Counted from the first letter of the stretch, positions 1-8,978 are shown. The stretch: DNA of 32,661 nt from Gemmatimonadota bacterium (GCA_028874985.1 JAPPGI010000143.1:1-32661), one strand, 5' to 3'. Notes: a model not told the origin generated them from the letters alone. A program made the numbers and translations.

Positions 1-97
1 GGAGTGTGCCATTTTCAATGCCCGAAAGTGTGCCGTTTTCGATGCCCATTGACATGGCGATCTGGGTTAGCGTGGTAGTGGGACCTCTTCTCGACAT
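1..97 (-). CDS. Partial open frame running off the left edge
   Basis: An ATG at 97 (minus strand) is preceded at 6 nt by a perfect AAGGAG Shine-Dalgarno sequence (104-109), and the frame stays open to the edge of the window. The first residues are MSRRGPTTTLTQ; the last two thirds run through the 24-bp repeat, so the protein repeats an 8-residue unit (GIENGTLS). I do not recognise a family. It may be a gene interrupted by an insertion sequence or a chance frame; the good ribosome binding site is the only positive argument. Confidence 0.2.
   Translation of the reverse strand, partial: MSRRGPTTTLTQIAMSMGIENGTLSGIENGTL
4..47. repeat. Two 20-bp tandem units, possible IS end
   Basis: Two near-identical 20-bp units start at 4 and 28 with a 24-bp period. 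Each begins GTGTGCC, has a TTTTC core and ends ATGCCC; they differ at two positions. Short repeated units of this size near the element tips are known from IS21-family insertion sequences, so the window edge may lie at the end of such an element. No transposase is visible, so this is only a suggestion. The period is a multiple of three, so it could also be a repeat inside a coding sequence. Confidence 0.35.
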
Positions 98-179
98 TCT
101 CATCTCCTTGGATGTCGGGTAGTGTGGGGCAGCCTCAGATCCGAAGGTCTGCGGCGTCTGGTTAGTTTTCAAGTGGACT

Positions 180-202
180 CCGACGGTTTCGAAAGCCGTC
201 GG
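180..202. other. Hairpin-forming inverted repeat
   Basis: Seven-base arms CCGACGG (180-186) and CCGTCGG (196-202) flank a 9-nt loop. No T-run follows on either strand, so it is not a clear intrinsic terminator. Between the left-edge repeat and the antitoxin gene (about 100-456) I see no recognisable gene. Short frames exist on both strands but none has a family signature, and no toxin partner for the antitoxin is evident. Confidence 0.3.
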
Positions 203-456
203 CGATCTGGGTTCGGATCGTGGCGAGCACGAACGCGGCGTGCAGCCGCTGGGATCCCGGATGCCTCGTTTGCCGGAACATGCTTCAAGCTGGGCCTACG
301 CAAACTTCGCTCGTGAAGGGCGGAGGCGGCGTGGAACTCCCGCCATTCCAACCCGGTTTTCCCGCTTTCGCCGCACGGTCCAGCAGGGTCCAGTACACCA
401 GCAGGAAACGCAGATCGTGCAGTCCCAGTTAGACTTAGACGACTTCCTGTCGGTAT

Positions 457-777
457 TCAGACCTCATTTGCTCCGCCCGTCCGGCGGGATTGCTTGCGGG
501 GAGCGTTGGCGTCTGGGAGCGGTTCCTCGATTCCGCCGGTGCCCATCAGGCTGTCCCAGTGGTGCTCCGGCACCACCGGACCGACGATGTCGCCGACGAC
601 GGTAACCGTGCCCTTCAGCTCCGACTGCGGGTACTTCGATTCGGCTTGGCTGGGGGGCCACAGTTCGGCCACGGGGCGGCCCCGCTTGAGAATCACGATG
701 CGTTCGCCGGTCTCCCGCACGCGGTCGAGGATCGCCAGGCAGCGGGCCTTGAAGTAGGATGCGTTGATGGTCTCCAT
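457..777 (-). CDS. Phd/YefM-family antitoxin
   Basis: A 106-residue protein starting METINASYFKARCL, with LDRVRETGERIVILKRGRPVA close behind, the typical N-terminal half of Phd/YefM antitoxins. Family members fold into a DNA-binding dimer that represses its own promoter, while the C-terminal tail neutralises a toxin (often a PIN or Doc/RelE-type protein). The GTVTVVGDIVGPV stretch is common in members paired with PIN toxins. The toxin would be expected just downstream (below 457 on this strand), but no PIN, Doc or RelE frame is seen there, so this looks like an orphan antitoxin. A perfect 12-bp palindrome lies 14 bp upstream. Family call is firm; function as an antitoxin today is uncertain. 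Confidence 0.85.
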   Translation of the reverse strand: METINASYFKARCLAILDRVRETGERIVILKRGRPVAELWPPSQAESKYPQSELKGTVTVVGDIVGPVVPEHHWDSLMGTGGIEEPLPDANAPRKQSRRTGGANEV

Positions 778-790
778 ATGACTAGTCTCG

Positions 791-802
791 GTGACCGGTC
801 AC
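791..802. promoter_or_regulatory. Palindrome, likely antitoxin operator
   Basis: GTGACCGGTCAC is a perfect 12-bp palindrome ending 14 bp upstream of the Phd antitoxin start. Phd/YefM antitoxins bind short palindromes in their own promoters, so this is a plausible autoregulatory operator. A second perfect palindrome, ACGGTACCGT (865-874), lies between it and the rightward genes. Confidence 0.45.
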
Positions 803-937
803 ATCGTGTCAAGTCTGCCGCATCTGCCCCGCGAATGCGACTGTCGTGGCACGCAAGGCGGTGTACGGTACCGTGCTCCCTGTCGTATTTTGGTTGGGAT
901 GCGGTTCCAGGATGCCGTACGACGCAACGGAAAGGTA

Positions 938-1019
938 GACAGGGCCGAAGATGGCCGGCAGACAAACCGACAGCGGAGCCACGACCGGCTACGAGGCCGA
1001 GTTGTGGGCGATGGCCGAC
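938..1019 (+). pseudogene. hsdM 5' fragment, copy 1
   Basis: These 82 bp match 2801-2882 at all but about five positions, including the ribosome binding region and the start codon (ATG at 951). The first 23 codons encode [20 protein letters not shown] and onward, the start of a type I restriction-modification methyltransferase subunit (HsdM). The match stops at 1019, and 24 nt later the AlbA_2 gene begins in another frame. This is a truncated remnant acting at most as a leader for the next gene. Confidence 0.7.
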
Positions 1020-1042
1020 CGCCACCCGGTTGGGGGTGGGCG

Positions 1043-2833
1043 ATGATCTACACGGCGCGGGAGATTCTCGACCGTATCGAGCTCGGCGAGGACAGCCGCT
1101 GGGAGTTCAAGCAGGTTGAATTCGCGGGAACCAAGCTGAAGAGCCCGAAGCGCGCCGTCCTCGCGGATGAGATCGCCGCGTTCGCGAATTCACGGGGTGG
1201 GGCGGTGCTTTGCGGCGTGACTGATGACGGGCAAGTGCAGAGCTTGACGAGGGGTCAGCTTGCGGCCTTGGACAACGTGCTGGCGGAGGTAGGCACGAAC
1301 TCCATCAAACCGCCGGTGCCGATACAGACGCATCACATGCGGCTGCCGGATGGGGGGGCGGTGCTGGTGGTGGACGTGCCCAAAGGGGATGCGCACCATC
1401 GTGGCCCCGGCGGGAGCTTCATGCGCGTAGGCGGCACGAAGCGCAGGATGTCTACCGATGAGCAGCTCCGGCTGGCGCAGCGGCCAGGCCAGGCCCGCTA
1501 CCTGTGGTTCGACGAGCAGATCGTCCTTGGAACAGGGTATGAGACACTCAGCGAGCGTCTCTGGGAGCCGCTGCTGAGCGTGACGGGGGCTGCGGATCCT
1601 CGCGCGGGCCTGACGAGGCTCCGCCTGCTCGCGGAGGACGACAACCGTGTGCTCAGGGCCACCGTGGCGGGCGTGCTGCTGTGTGCGCGGGAGCCGCAGG
1701 AGTGGCTGCGGCACGCGATGATCGTGGCCACGCACTATCGGGGCGAGGATCGCGCCTCCGCCCAGTTGGACGCACAGGAGATCGGCGGGCCCCTGCAGCG
1801 CCAGATCGCCGAGGCGGTGCATTTCGTGGTGCGCAACATGCGTGTTGCCGCGCGCAAGACGCCGATGCGGGTCGACATGCCGCAGTACAGCGTGAAAGCG
1901 GTCTTCGAGGCGGTGGTCAACGCCGTGGCGCACCGGGACTACTCCATCGCCTCGCAGCGGATCCGGCTGGCCATGTTCAGGGACCGCTTGGAGATCGACT
2001 CTCCCGGTGCTCTGCCGAACAACATGACCATCGACGGCATGGACGCCGGCCAGGCCACCCGAAACGAGGTCATCGCGTCCGTGTTCGGCCGCATCCCCGT
2101 AGGCGAGGTGCCCGGGTCCGACCACCGACGGTATCTGATGGAGCGCCGCGGGGACGGGGTCTCGATCATCAAGAGAGGGACCCGAAGCCTGGCCGGCGTG
2201 TCCCCGCGGTACGCGCTCGTGGGCGGATCGAGCCTGTTTCTCAGCATCCCGGCCGCCCGTCTCGAGCTGACGCCCGCCCGGTCGGGGGTCACGGTGCATT
2301 CCCAGGGAACCCCGTTGATGGACGTCGAAGTGTTGGCCCTGTTCCCGAACAACACATGGCGGCGGGCAACCACCGACGAGGCCGGCCGGGCCACTCTGAA
2401 CCTCTACACGACGCACCTGCCGATGACCGTCTACGCCGCGGTCCTGGGCTATTGCGCGGGGATAGCGCGCGGGTGGAGACCGGATCGGGAGGGTCTGGCA
2501 CTGGAGCTGAGTCCGCTGTCCGGCGGTGGCGGAGCGATCTTCGCCGAGGGATCAGGCCACCTGCCGGGCCTGGACGGCAGCATGAACCCCGTGCGCGACA
2601 GCTCCGACCGGACCTATCTGTACGCGGCCAACATCGCCATTGACGAGGGACGCCGGCAGCCGGTGCCATTTCGACTGGGGAAGCCGCTCCGCCTCACGGA
2701 CTCCTTCGGGACGGACCTGTCGGCGGTGATCGTCGACGTCTCCGGCAAGTCGGCGCTGGTGGAGTACCGCCCGCACTCCGGTCGCGGCAGGGGCGCCCAG
2801 GACAGGGCTAGAGATGGCCGGCAGACAAGCTGA
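1043..2833 (+). CDS. AlbA_2 (Schlafen-type) DNA-binding/ATPase-like protein
   Basis: A 596-residue protein. Residues about 16-145 are an AlbA_2 domain ([12 protein letters not shown], then [16 protein letters not shown]), found in Schlafen-like and RecG-like regulators and in mobile or defence loci. Residues about 285-400 resemble the HATPase_c_4 domain that often follows it ([16 protein letters not shown], then [12 protein letters not shown]). From about 413 a further, beta-rich-looking region of roughly 180 residues begins with a carboxypeptidase-regulatory-like stretch ([20 protein letters not shown]) and ends ALVEYRP; I cannot name it. The start is ATG 1043, preceded by a G-rich ribosome binding site, rather than upstream codons, because the AlbA_2 homology begins here. 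The 3' end overlaps the second hsdM fragment by 20 bp. Function (transcriptional control or defence) is inferred only from family. Confidence 0.8.
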   Translation: MIYTAREILDRIELGEDSRWEFKQVEFAGTKLKSPKRAVLADEIAAFANSRGGAVLCGVTDDGQVQSLTRGQLAALDNVLAEVGTNSIKPPVPIQTHHMRLPDGGAVLVVDVPKGDAHHRGPGGSFMRVGGTKRRMSTDEQLRLAQRPGQARYLWFDEQIVLGTGYETLSERLWEPLLSVTGAADPRAGLTRLRLLAEDDNRVLRATVAGVLLCAREPQEWLRHAMIVATHYRGEDRASAQLDAQEIGGPLQRQIAEAVHFVVRNMRVAARKTPMRVDMPQYSVKAVFEAVVNAVAHRDYSIASQRIRLAMFRDRLEIDSPGALPNNMTIDGMDAGQATRNEVIASVFGRIPVGEVPGSDHRRYLMERRGDGVSIIKRGTRSLAGVSPRYALVGGSSLFLSIPAARLELTPARSGVTVHSQGTPLMDVEVLALFPNNTWRRATTDEAGRATLNLYTTHLPMTVYAAVLGYCAGIARGWRPDREGLALELSPLSGGGGAIFAEGSGHLPGLDGSMNPVRDSSDRTYLYAANIAIDEGRRQPVPFRLGKPLRLTDSFGTDLSAVIVDVSGKSALVEYRPHSGRGRGAQDRARDGRQTS

Positions 2834-3005
2834 CAGCGGAGCCACGACCGGCTACGAGGCCGAGTTGTGGGCGATGGCCGACGCGCTTCGCGGCTCCATG
2901 GATGCCGCCGAGTACAAGCACGTCGTGCTCGGGCTCATCTTCCTCAAGTACATCTCGGACGCCTTCGAGGAGCGCCGCGCGGCGGTGCTGGCCGAGTGGG
3001 GGGAA
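2814..3005 (+). pseudogene. hsdM: hsdM 5' fragment, copy 2
   Basis: From ATG 2814 about 64 codons encode a clear HsdM N-terminus ([20 protein letters not shown], then [20 protein letters not shown]). This is the start of the N6-adenine methyltransferase subunit of type I restriction systems. Homology ends abruptly after AEWGE near 3005; the SAM-binding and NPPF catalytic motifs are missing, and no hsdS or hsdR is in the window. The gene is therefore broken. The reading frame continues to 3467 but without HsdM-like sequence, and it then crosses the unrelated domain fragment in another frame. Confidence 0.8.
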
Positions 3006-3021
3006 GTGGGTGCCGAGGGGG

Positions 3022-3420
3022 GTGGTGGACCTCTACACGACCGATCTGCCCATGACGGTGTTCTGCGCGGCCCGAGGGCACGCCGCCCGCCTTGTCCGGC
3101 AGTGGCTTCCGGATGCCGGTGGACTTGCCCTGGAACTGGATCGGCGTTCCGGCGGAGGAAGCGCCGTCTTCCCCGACGGCACCGGTGTCCTGCCCGGCGT
3201 TTCCGGCCGGTTGACAATCAGTTGCGACGAGCAGGATCGGTGCCATCTGGAAGCCTGGAATCTCACCATCGATCAAGGACGCCTTCAGCCCGTCCGATTC
3301 GTACCGGGCCGGGAGCTTCGGCTGACAGACCCCGACGGCCGCGCGCTCTTCGTGCGGCTCGTCGGAATGGTCGGGCGCTCGGTGCTGGTGGAGTATCGGA
3401 AGCCGGGAGCCGGAGAGTGA
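3022..3420 (+). pseudogene. Free-standing copy of the AlbA_2 protein C-terminal domain
   Basis: This 132-codon frame encodes a diverged copy of the last ~140 residues of the AlbA_2 protein. Shared blocks include LYTTxLPMTV, GLALEL, SGGGxAxF, the GxGxLPG block, LTD and SxLVEYR. Homology begins exactly where the hsdM fragment ends, so the locus reads hsdM start, then domain, as upstream, but with the AlbA_2 and ATPase parts gone. A GTG at 3022 follows a GAGGGG stretch and could allow separate translation, so a small functional protein is possible. A 16-codon frame (3417-3467, [16 protein letters not shown]) overlaps its stop by GTGA and looks like the cut start of another gene. From there to 3561 I see nothing further. 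Confidence 0.6.
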
Positions 3421-3561
3421 ACGCGGAGTTTGATTCGATGGCCATCGATCCCGACGACTTGGTGTAGCGTGTCCAAGGAACCCGTGACTGCGCGTGGCGT
3501 CGATTCGCCCAGAGGGATGCTGGAGGGCTTCGCGGCACGTCTCCATCGCTTCGTCGTCTAC

Positions 3562-6500
3562 TCACGCGTCCGTGGAACTCACGTCGATAACAATCACCCT
3601 GATCTTGTGGCGGTACGGACCACGGAGGTGCTCCTCGAGACGGGCACGCAGCTCCTCGGGGGTCTTGGGACGCCGCCCGCTGGGCGGCACCGGGGTCTTG
3701 TCTTCCCCGAACCACAGCACGAGGAAGATCCCGAAGCCGGAGGACTCGGGAGCGGTTGCGTACTTCGGCACGAGTTGATTCGCAACGGCCCTCCAGAGCT
3801 TCGAGTTGTAGTCCTTCTTGATTTCGACAGGGATTGCGTGGCCGTCGAAGAAGACCCGGATGTCCGATCTGTTGCCTCGCGTGTAGTCCGCTTCGCGCTG
3901 GGCGTCCACGCCGCCGGGCAAGAGCTTCCTGAGGTCGGAAAGGAGCGCATCGCGGCAGGATTCCTCGCGACGGGGGCCCAGGAGCCGGCGCCGTTCGTCC
4001 TCCCGCCAGTATTGCCGCCAGTCATCGGTGGTGCCGTAGCGGATCTCCCGGTCGAGCCGCTCGAGCCTGTCGGCGACCAGGGCGACCAGGTCGGCAGGAT
4101 TGGCGGGCTGCTTGTTCGACAGGGTCTTCCGAACCGAATCCAGGTCCGGAACGGCAAGAGTGGCGTCACGGCGAGCCACAACCTGCTCGTCCCGTTTGGC
4201 TCCGAGCATCTGGTGCCATGGTTCGAGTGCGGAGTCTGTGGCGAGCGATTGCAGCGCTTCGGACGCTTCGCGGTCGGTGCGCGAGGCAAGGGTGGCCGCC
4301 CATGACGAGATGAGGCCGTCGACCCTCGTCCGATCCTCGTCGATGATCTCAGCCATTCCGAACCCCTCCGGCCTCCATGGCGAATAGCGACTCCCAAGGA
4401 GCTTGATCATCGTCGCGAGCTCACGATTGCCCCAAGGCATCGGCAGTAGTTTCATCCCGGTGGAAGCCAGCAGCCGGACGATCTCCCGCGATCGTGCCTC
4501 CTCTCCGTCCTCCAGGAACTCCGTAATCCGCGGCGCGTAGAGCCCGGGTGAGAGCAGGAGCCCCGTTGCAAGCCAGAGCGATCGCTGCGACACATCCAGA
4601 TCGGGTTTGGACGCCCTCTCGTCAACGAACGCCGCCATTCCATCGGCCTGCCACCTTACGGCCGCCAGCAGAACCGCGCCCAGCGCCGATACCTGGGGCT
4701 CGGTGCATCGGGTGGGGAAGGCGCGCAACATCGGGACGGCAACCAGTCGAGCGACACGACGGTAGGACTCGTTGCGTGCAAAGTCCCAGAGATAGAGACA
4801 ATCAAGGCGTCTCCGCACTCGCGACCGGGTCACCTTGAGCAGTGCCTCAGCGATTGGCTCCGGATGGTTGTCCAGGGCCCACCGATACCACTTCGGGTGT
4901 CCCGGTACATTGAGCGGCGTGAGGTAGTAGAACGCCGCGGCTCTTGCGATTTCCTCCGGCCTGCGGGATTTCAGCGCATTCGGGCTCATCGCGTCGAGAC
5001 CCGCGAGGATGGGGAGCGCATAGCGGGACATCTGCTTCTGCTCGTTCAACCGGATGGCTTCCCGCAGGGTCGGAAGGTCGTTGCGGTCGAGAACGCGGCG
5101 GAATCCCTCGATGGCCGCGTCGGCCAAATCCCGGTGTCCCTGCAGGAGCTTCAATACCCGCAGTCGGGGGGTAGCGGCTTTCTGATCGAGAAAAATGTCG
5201 TGATAGGCCAAGCCGATGTGGTGAAGCAGTACAGGAGGGCATCCACTACTTTGCAATTCCATAGTATGTTTCCGCACATAAGTTATAAATTCTCTCCTCT
5301 TCCTCTTGCGTTCCTGCCGGTGTTCATTCTCTTCCTCACGGAGCCGCATCTGCGCGTCGCGGGTTTCCGACTTCCTCTGGGCTTCCCAAAGCAGGGTCAC
5401 TTCGTCCCGGAGGACTGGCACATCCTGCGTCGCAACTCGCACCTCATCGATCGACAATCCCGATTCGGGAGCGTCCTGAGTCCAGGGGCCGCTCCAATCC
5501 AACAGTATCCGGGCCACTATCGAATTCGTGGCGGCTTTGGCGACGGCTTGTTGCAGGGACCACGCTGCCAAGTCAGCCGGAATACCGGCCCGGAAGACCG
5601 CCCCCCTGATCTGAAGTGCATAGTAGACGGCGTCATCTGCGCGGCCATGGCCGCCGCCTTCCCGGTCACCGGCGCCCCTGGTATCGGCACAGGGCGCGGA
5701 GTCGCCAGTTCCCACGCGCCTGTGCAAGCCTTCCAGAACAAGTTCCTTCTGGAGTTCGGGGCGATCCGCCAGCCACCTGCACACGCCCAGGAAGTCTCTC
5801 GTGCGGGCCAGTGAGGACTCGACCTCCTCGAAGTCGATCAGCTCCAGCCAGTCGTAGAGGGTCGAAGCCGTCGCGCGATCCCCCGACGCTTCCAGCGCCC
5901 TGCGCACCAGTTCCTGGATCATGCGGCGCACCCAGTCATCCCCGTTTTGCCTGCGGAACGCGGTCCCTCGCTTCATCAGGGACCCCAGAAGGGCGACCAG
6001 ATCTTTCCCCCTGGTCCTGTTGGGCAAATGGGCGGACCAGAATACCCGGTACGTACCGACGTAGTCCGGTGACCGGCTCGGCACCAGGTAGTCCCATACT
6101 TGCTCGGGACCCAGGTGAACGCGGTACAGGTGCTTGAGCAGGGTTCCCGAGAGATCGCCATCCCGATCTTCCGTCGGGCCGTCGCGGAGATCGTCCAGCA
6201 GCTTGATCAGCGCGGAAGGTGCTTCGTTCGTGCCAGGGCGCAACAGCACCCGCAACGCCGACTTTCGCACCCAGGGGTCCCAAGTGGCGTCCCTGATCGC
6301 GCGATGGAGGCTCCGGGTGCACGGCCCGGTTCTGTCCGCACGCGACAATGCGTGCAGGAGAAGGCCGACCACGGTCTGCCTTCCCTCCGACCGGTCGTCG
6401 TCTTCCAGGTACTGTGCGAGCAGTGCGACCGAGTGGTCATTCAGCAGTGAAGCCAACGCGGGCGCGGGCCAGTTCCAGGGACGGATATCCCCGGCTCTCT

Positions 6501-7668
6501 TCGCGAAGGCGCGCAGGAGGCGTTCCATCTCGTCGCCGCGGAAGCCGCCGACGTCACCGTGGAGAGCGACGCCTACCGGATCCGTCTCGACAATCGCCCA
6601 TCGCGAGGCGGGATCGAAGGCCGCCAGCCACGCGGCGAGGCCGCGCAACTTCGTAACCACGACACCGTCGTGGCCGGTCATGAGGGCCAGGACCCGCCGG
6701 GCGGGCAACCCGGAGTCGATCCGGTCGTGGAGGAAGCGTGCGGCCAGGAACTCGGACACCTGGTGGTGAACGGGCGCAAAGCGTCCATCGCCACGGCCTT
6801 CGAACAGGTTGGACTTCACCGCGCGCGCCAGCGCCGGCAGATCGGCGCCGCCGATGTCGTCGGGGCCGAAGCAGCCGGAGTCGTCCGGGGGGTCCAGAGA
6901 CACGTGATCCCTGTCCGACAACAGGATGAGCGCCGCCAGCCGCTGCGCCGCGGCGAGGATTCGTTCGACCGACATGTGCTCCACGCCGCCATGCGCTGCC
7001 CGGTGCTGGTCGTTCCGTTCGCGGGCCAGCCTCCTGCAAGCGCGGGTCAGCGTGCCCTTCCGGTCTTCGGGCCACTCCCCATCCCGCGTGGCCTTGACGA
7101 GCATGCGCAGCGACTGCGGGTTGTCGAGCAAGCCCTCCAGGCCGATATCACGGGCCTTGGCCAGGAAGCCGGCAGCATCCGGCACTGCGAGGTCGACCAG
7201 TATTGCGCGAACATCCTCAAGCGTCAGAGGCTCGAGGCAGAGGACTTGCAGGTCCTCGTATCCCGCTTCCGCGACGATTTCCGTCAGATCGTTCCGCCCC
7301 AGCCAATCCGCCGCGCGGCACGAGAGCCTGAAGTGGGGTTTGTCCAGCCTTTCCAGTCGTTCCAGGATCTCGTCCAGCTGCCGCCGCGGATCCGAGCTCC
7401 CCGCCCGCACTTCGTCCAGCCCGTCGATGAACAGCGTCCTCCCCTCCCATTCGGACAGCCGGTCGACACCCCTCCGAAGAAACCGGCGCGCGGTGATGAA
7501 CTCGCCGTCATCAAGCTCCTTGCGCTCCTCCCGAAACGCCTCCGTCTTCCCCGCACCCGGATCGCCCAGCAGGACGTAGGCACGAGCGGACCGGAAGTTG
7601 GCCAGCGGCGCGGAGCGACCTCGACTATCGCCGACCACCGTCACCGTGCGCGGAACGATCAGGCTCAC
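3562..7668 (-). CDS. NACHT (STAND) NTPase with C-terminal PD-(D/E)XK-like domain
   Basis: A 1368-residue protein starting at GTG 7668, which overlaps the upstream stop by 4 bp (GTGA); a TTG at 7686 would add six residues. Residues 35-42 are a Walker A motif (GDPGAGKT) and 78-86 a Walker B motif (TLFIDGLDE) with the extra acidic residues typical of NACHT. RLSCRAADW and LCLEPLTLEDV follow as in NACHT proteins, and HHQVSEFLAARFL (about 300-315) matches the winged-helix end of the module. A long helical middle includes a charged, coiled-coil-like stretch near 790. The last ~130 residues contain SDIRVFFDG (Asp 1269) and PVEIKKDY (Glu 1282, Lys 1284), a PD-(D/E)XK nuclease signature. Known bacterial NACHT/Avs proteins sense phage proteins and activate an effector; here the putative nuclease is C-terminal rather than N-terminal. 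A defence role is inference. Confidence 0.85.
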   Translation of the reverse strand: MSLIVPRTVTVVGDSRGRSAPLANFRSARAYVLLGDPGAGKTEAFREERKELDDGEFITARRFLRRGVDRLSEWEGRTLFIDGLDEVRAGSSDPRRQLDEILERLERLDKPHFRLSCRAADWLGRNDLTEIVAEAGYEDLQVLCLEPLTLEDVRAILVDLAVPDAAGFLAKARDIGLEGLLDNPQSLRMLVKATRDGEWPEDRKGTLTRACRRLARERNDQHRAAHGGVEHMSVERILAAAQRLAALILLSDRDHVSLDPPDDSGCFGPDDIGGADLPALARAVKSNLFEGRGDGRFAPVHHQVSEFLAARFLHDRIDSGLPARRVLALMTGHDGVVVTKLRGLAAWLAAFDPASRWAIVETDPVGVALHGDVGGFRGDEMERLLRAFAKRAGDIRPWNWPAPALASLLNDHSVALLAQYLEDDDRSEGRQTVVGLLLHALSRADRTGPCTRSLHRAIRDATWDPWVRKSALRVLLRPGTNEAPSALIKLLDDLRDGPTEDRDGDLSGTLLKHLYRVHLGPEQVWDYLVPSRSPDYVGTYRVFWSAHLPNRTRGKDLVALLGSLMKRGTAFRRQNGDDWVRRMIQELVRRALEASGDRATASTLYDWLELIDFEEVESSLARTRDFLGVCRWLADRPELQKELVLEGLHRRVGTGDSAPCADTRGAGDREGGGHGRADDAVYYALQIRGAVFRAGIPADLAAWSLQQAVAKAATNSIVARILLDWSGPWTQDAPESGLSIDEVRVATQDVPVLRDEVTLLWEAQRKSETRDAQMRLREEENEHRQERKRKRREFITYVRKHTMELQSSGCPPVLLHHIGLAYHDIFLDQKAATPRLRVLKLLQGHRDLADAAIEGFRRVLDRNDLPTLREAIRLNEQKQMSRYALPILAGLDAMSPNALKSRRPEEIARAAAFYYLTPLNVPGHPKWYRWALDNHPEPIAEALLKVTRSRVRRRLDCLYLWDFARNESYRRVARLVAVPMLRAFPTRCTEPQVSALGAVLLAAVRWQADGMAAFVDERASKPDLDVSQRSLWLATGLLLSPGLYAPRITEFLEDGEEARSREIVRLLASTGMKLLPMPWGNRELATMIKLLGSRYSPWRPEGFGMAEIIDEDRTRVDGLISSWAATLASRTDREASEALQSLATDSALEPWHQMLGAKRDEQVVARRDATLAVPDLDSVRKTLSNKQPANPADLVALVADRLERLDREIRYGTTDDWRQYWREDERRRLLGPRREESCRDALLSDLRKLLPGGVDAQREADYTRGNRSDIRVFFDGHAIPVEIKKDYNSKLWRAVANQLVPKYATAPESSGFGIFLVLWFGEDKTPVPPSGRRPKTPEELRARLEEHLRGPYRHKIRVIVIDVSSTDA

Positions 7669-8972
7669 GGTGCTCTCTCGAGCCAATGGGACGCTGGAGC
7701 TGCCAGGAACTCGTTGATGGACACAACCGTCTGGTCGCCGATTGCGCTACGGCCGACGTCGCCGGTTCCGATGACCAGCAAAGTCCGCGCCCGCGGAAAC
7801 CGCTTCGCGAACGCCGCAAGCCCCCGCACGGAACGGACCCGCCGACCGCTCTTCACCTCAATCCCCAGCACACGAGGCCCCTGCGACAGCACGAAGTCGA
7901 CTTCGTGAGGATCGTCCCTCCAATACGAGAGCCGCATGGAGACCTCCAGCGTGTTGTGGAGGTGCGCCCCGACCGCGCTCTCGACCAGCCGTCCCCAGAA
8001 CGTCCGGTCGGCCAGAGCCTCTTCGAACGAGTAACCCGACAGTGCCGTCATCAGACCGGTGTTCAGCACGTTGAGCTTCGGGCTGGACCCGGTCCTCCGC
8101 ACGGCGCTTCCGGAGTACTTCGGCAACTGGGCGACAATGCCGGCGTCCGACAGCAGGTCGAGATAGTGGGCGACCGTCGTCGTGTGCCCTGTGCCGCGCA
8201 GCCGTCCCGCAAGGTGGTCGTACCTGACGATCTGCCCCGAGTAGTCCGGGACCAGGTCCACGAGCTGCCGCATCAGAGAGGGCTTGTCCACCCGGGTGAG
8301 CGCCAGGATGTCACGGCCGAAAACCGGTGCGACGATCGAGTAGGCGACGTACCGGCGCCACGCTTTCATGTCCTGGATCAGTGGAGCCGCGCCGGGATAG
8401 CCGCCGAAGTAGATGTACTCGTCGAGAGTGAAATCGAAGCCGTCCACCATCTCGGCCAACGACCAGTGACGAACATCGAACGGTGTGAATCTGCCGGCGA
8501 GGCTCTCGCCGCGGCCCGTGAGCAGGGCCCACGGCGCGGATCCCAGAATGACAACCTTGAGCGGGCATCCGGTGTCCCGGTCTCTGTCCCAGAGTCCCTT
8601 GACCGCACGGGACCACGCCGGGATGACCTGGATTTCGTCGAGGGCCAGGACGAAGCCACGGGGATGCTCCCAGGCCCTCTCGCGGCCCCATTTCCAGACA
8701 CGAATGAGCCAGTCGACGGTGCGAAGGCGCGGATCCGGCACGACCGCCTTCCCGGCACGAGGGCCGGACAACCCGGCCGTCCCTTCGGGGTCGTCCACCG
8801 CGATGCGCTCACCCGGCACCCCCGCTGCGCGCACGCGTCGTAGCGCCTGCCGCACGATCGTCGTCTTGCCGGACTGGCGAGGGCCGGTGATGGCGACGAT
8901 CCGGGGCGGAACGCGATCGTCGGTCAGGAGGCGAACGAGGTCGCCGACATGTGGGCGCTGGAAGGGTATCAC
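7665..8972 (-). CDS. AAA_14/DUF4143 ATP-binding protein
   Basis: A 435-residue member of the AAA_14-DUF4143 family. It has Walker A GPRQSGKT (30-37), Walker B GFVLALDE (106-113) and a DUF4143 region whose C-terminal part carries a PD-(D/E)XK-like pattern: Glu331 (LVESAVGAHL), Asp359 (HEVDFVL) and Glu372/Lys374 (GIEVKSG). The biochemical role of this widespread family is not settled; members often sit in accessory and toxin-antitoxin-like loci. The start is GTG 8972, immediately before homology begins, with a TANNNT box 6 nt upstream, so the mRNA may be leaderless. The gene is the first of a two-gene operon; its stop overlaps the start of the NACHT gene by 4 bp, which suggests coupled translation. 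Confidence 0.85.
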   Translation of the reverse strand: MIPFQRPHVGDLVRLLTDDRVPPRIVAITGPRQSGKTTIVRQALRRVRAAGVPGERIAVDDPEGTAGLSGPRAGKAVVPDPRLRTVDWLIRVWKWGRERAWEHPRGFVLALDEIQVIPAWSRAVKGLWDRDRDTGCPLKVVILGSAPWALLTGRGESLAGRFTPFDVRHWSLAEMVDGFDFTLDEYIYFGGYPGAAPLIQDMKAWRRYVAYSIVAPVFGRDILALTRVDKPSLMRQLVDLVPDYSGQIVRYDHLAGRLRGTGHTTTVAHYLDLLSDAGIVAQLPKYSGSAVRRTGSSPKLNVLNTGLMTALSGYSFEEALADRTFWGRLVESAVGAHLHNTLEVSMRLSYWRDDPHEVDFVLSQGPRVLGIEVKSGRRVRSVRGLAAFAKRFPRARTLLVIGTGDVGRSAIGDQTVVSINEFLAAPASHWLERAP

Positions 8973-8978
8973 AGGATT

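Noticed and set aside
791-1042. Upstream extension of the AlbA_2 frame
   Set aside because: It crosses the hsdM leader copy in the wrong frame and shows no family similarity; ATG 1043 fits the domain start.
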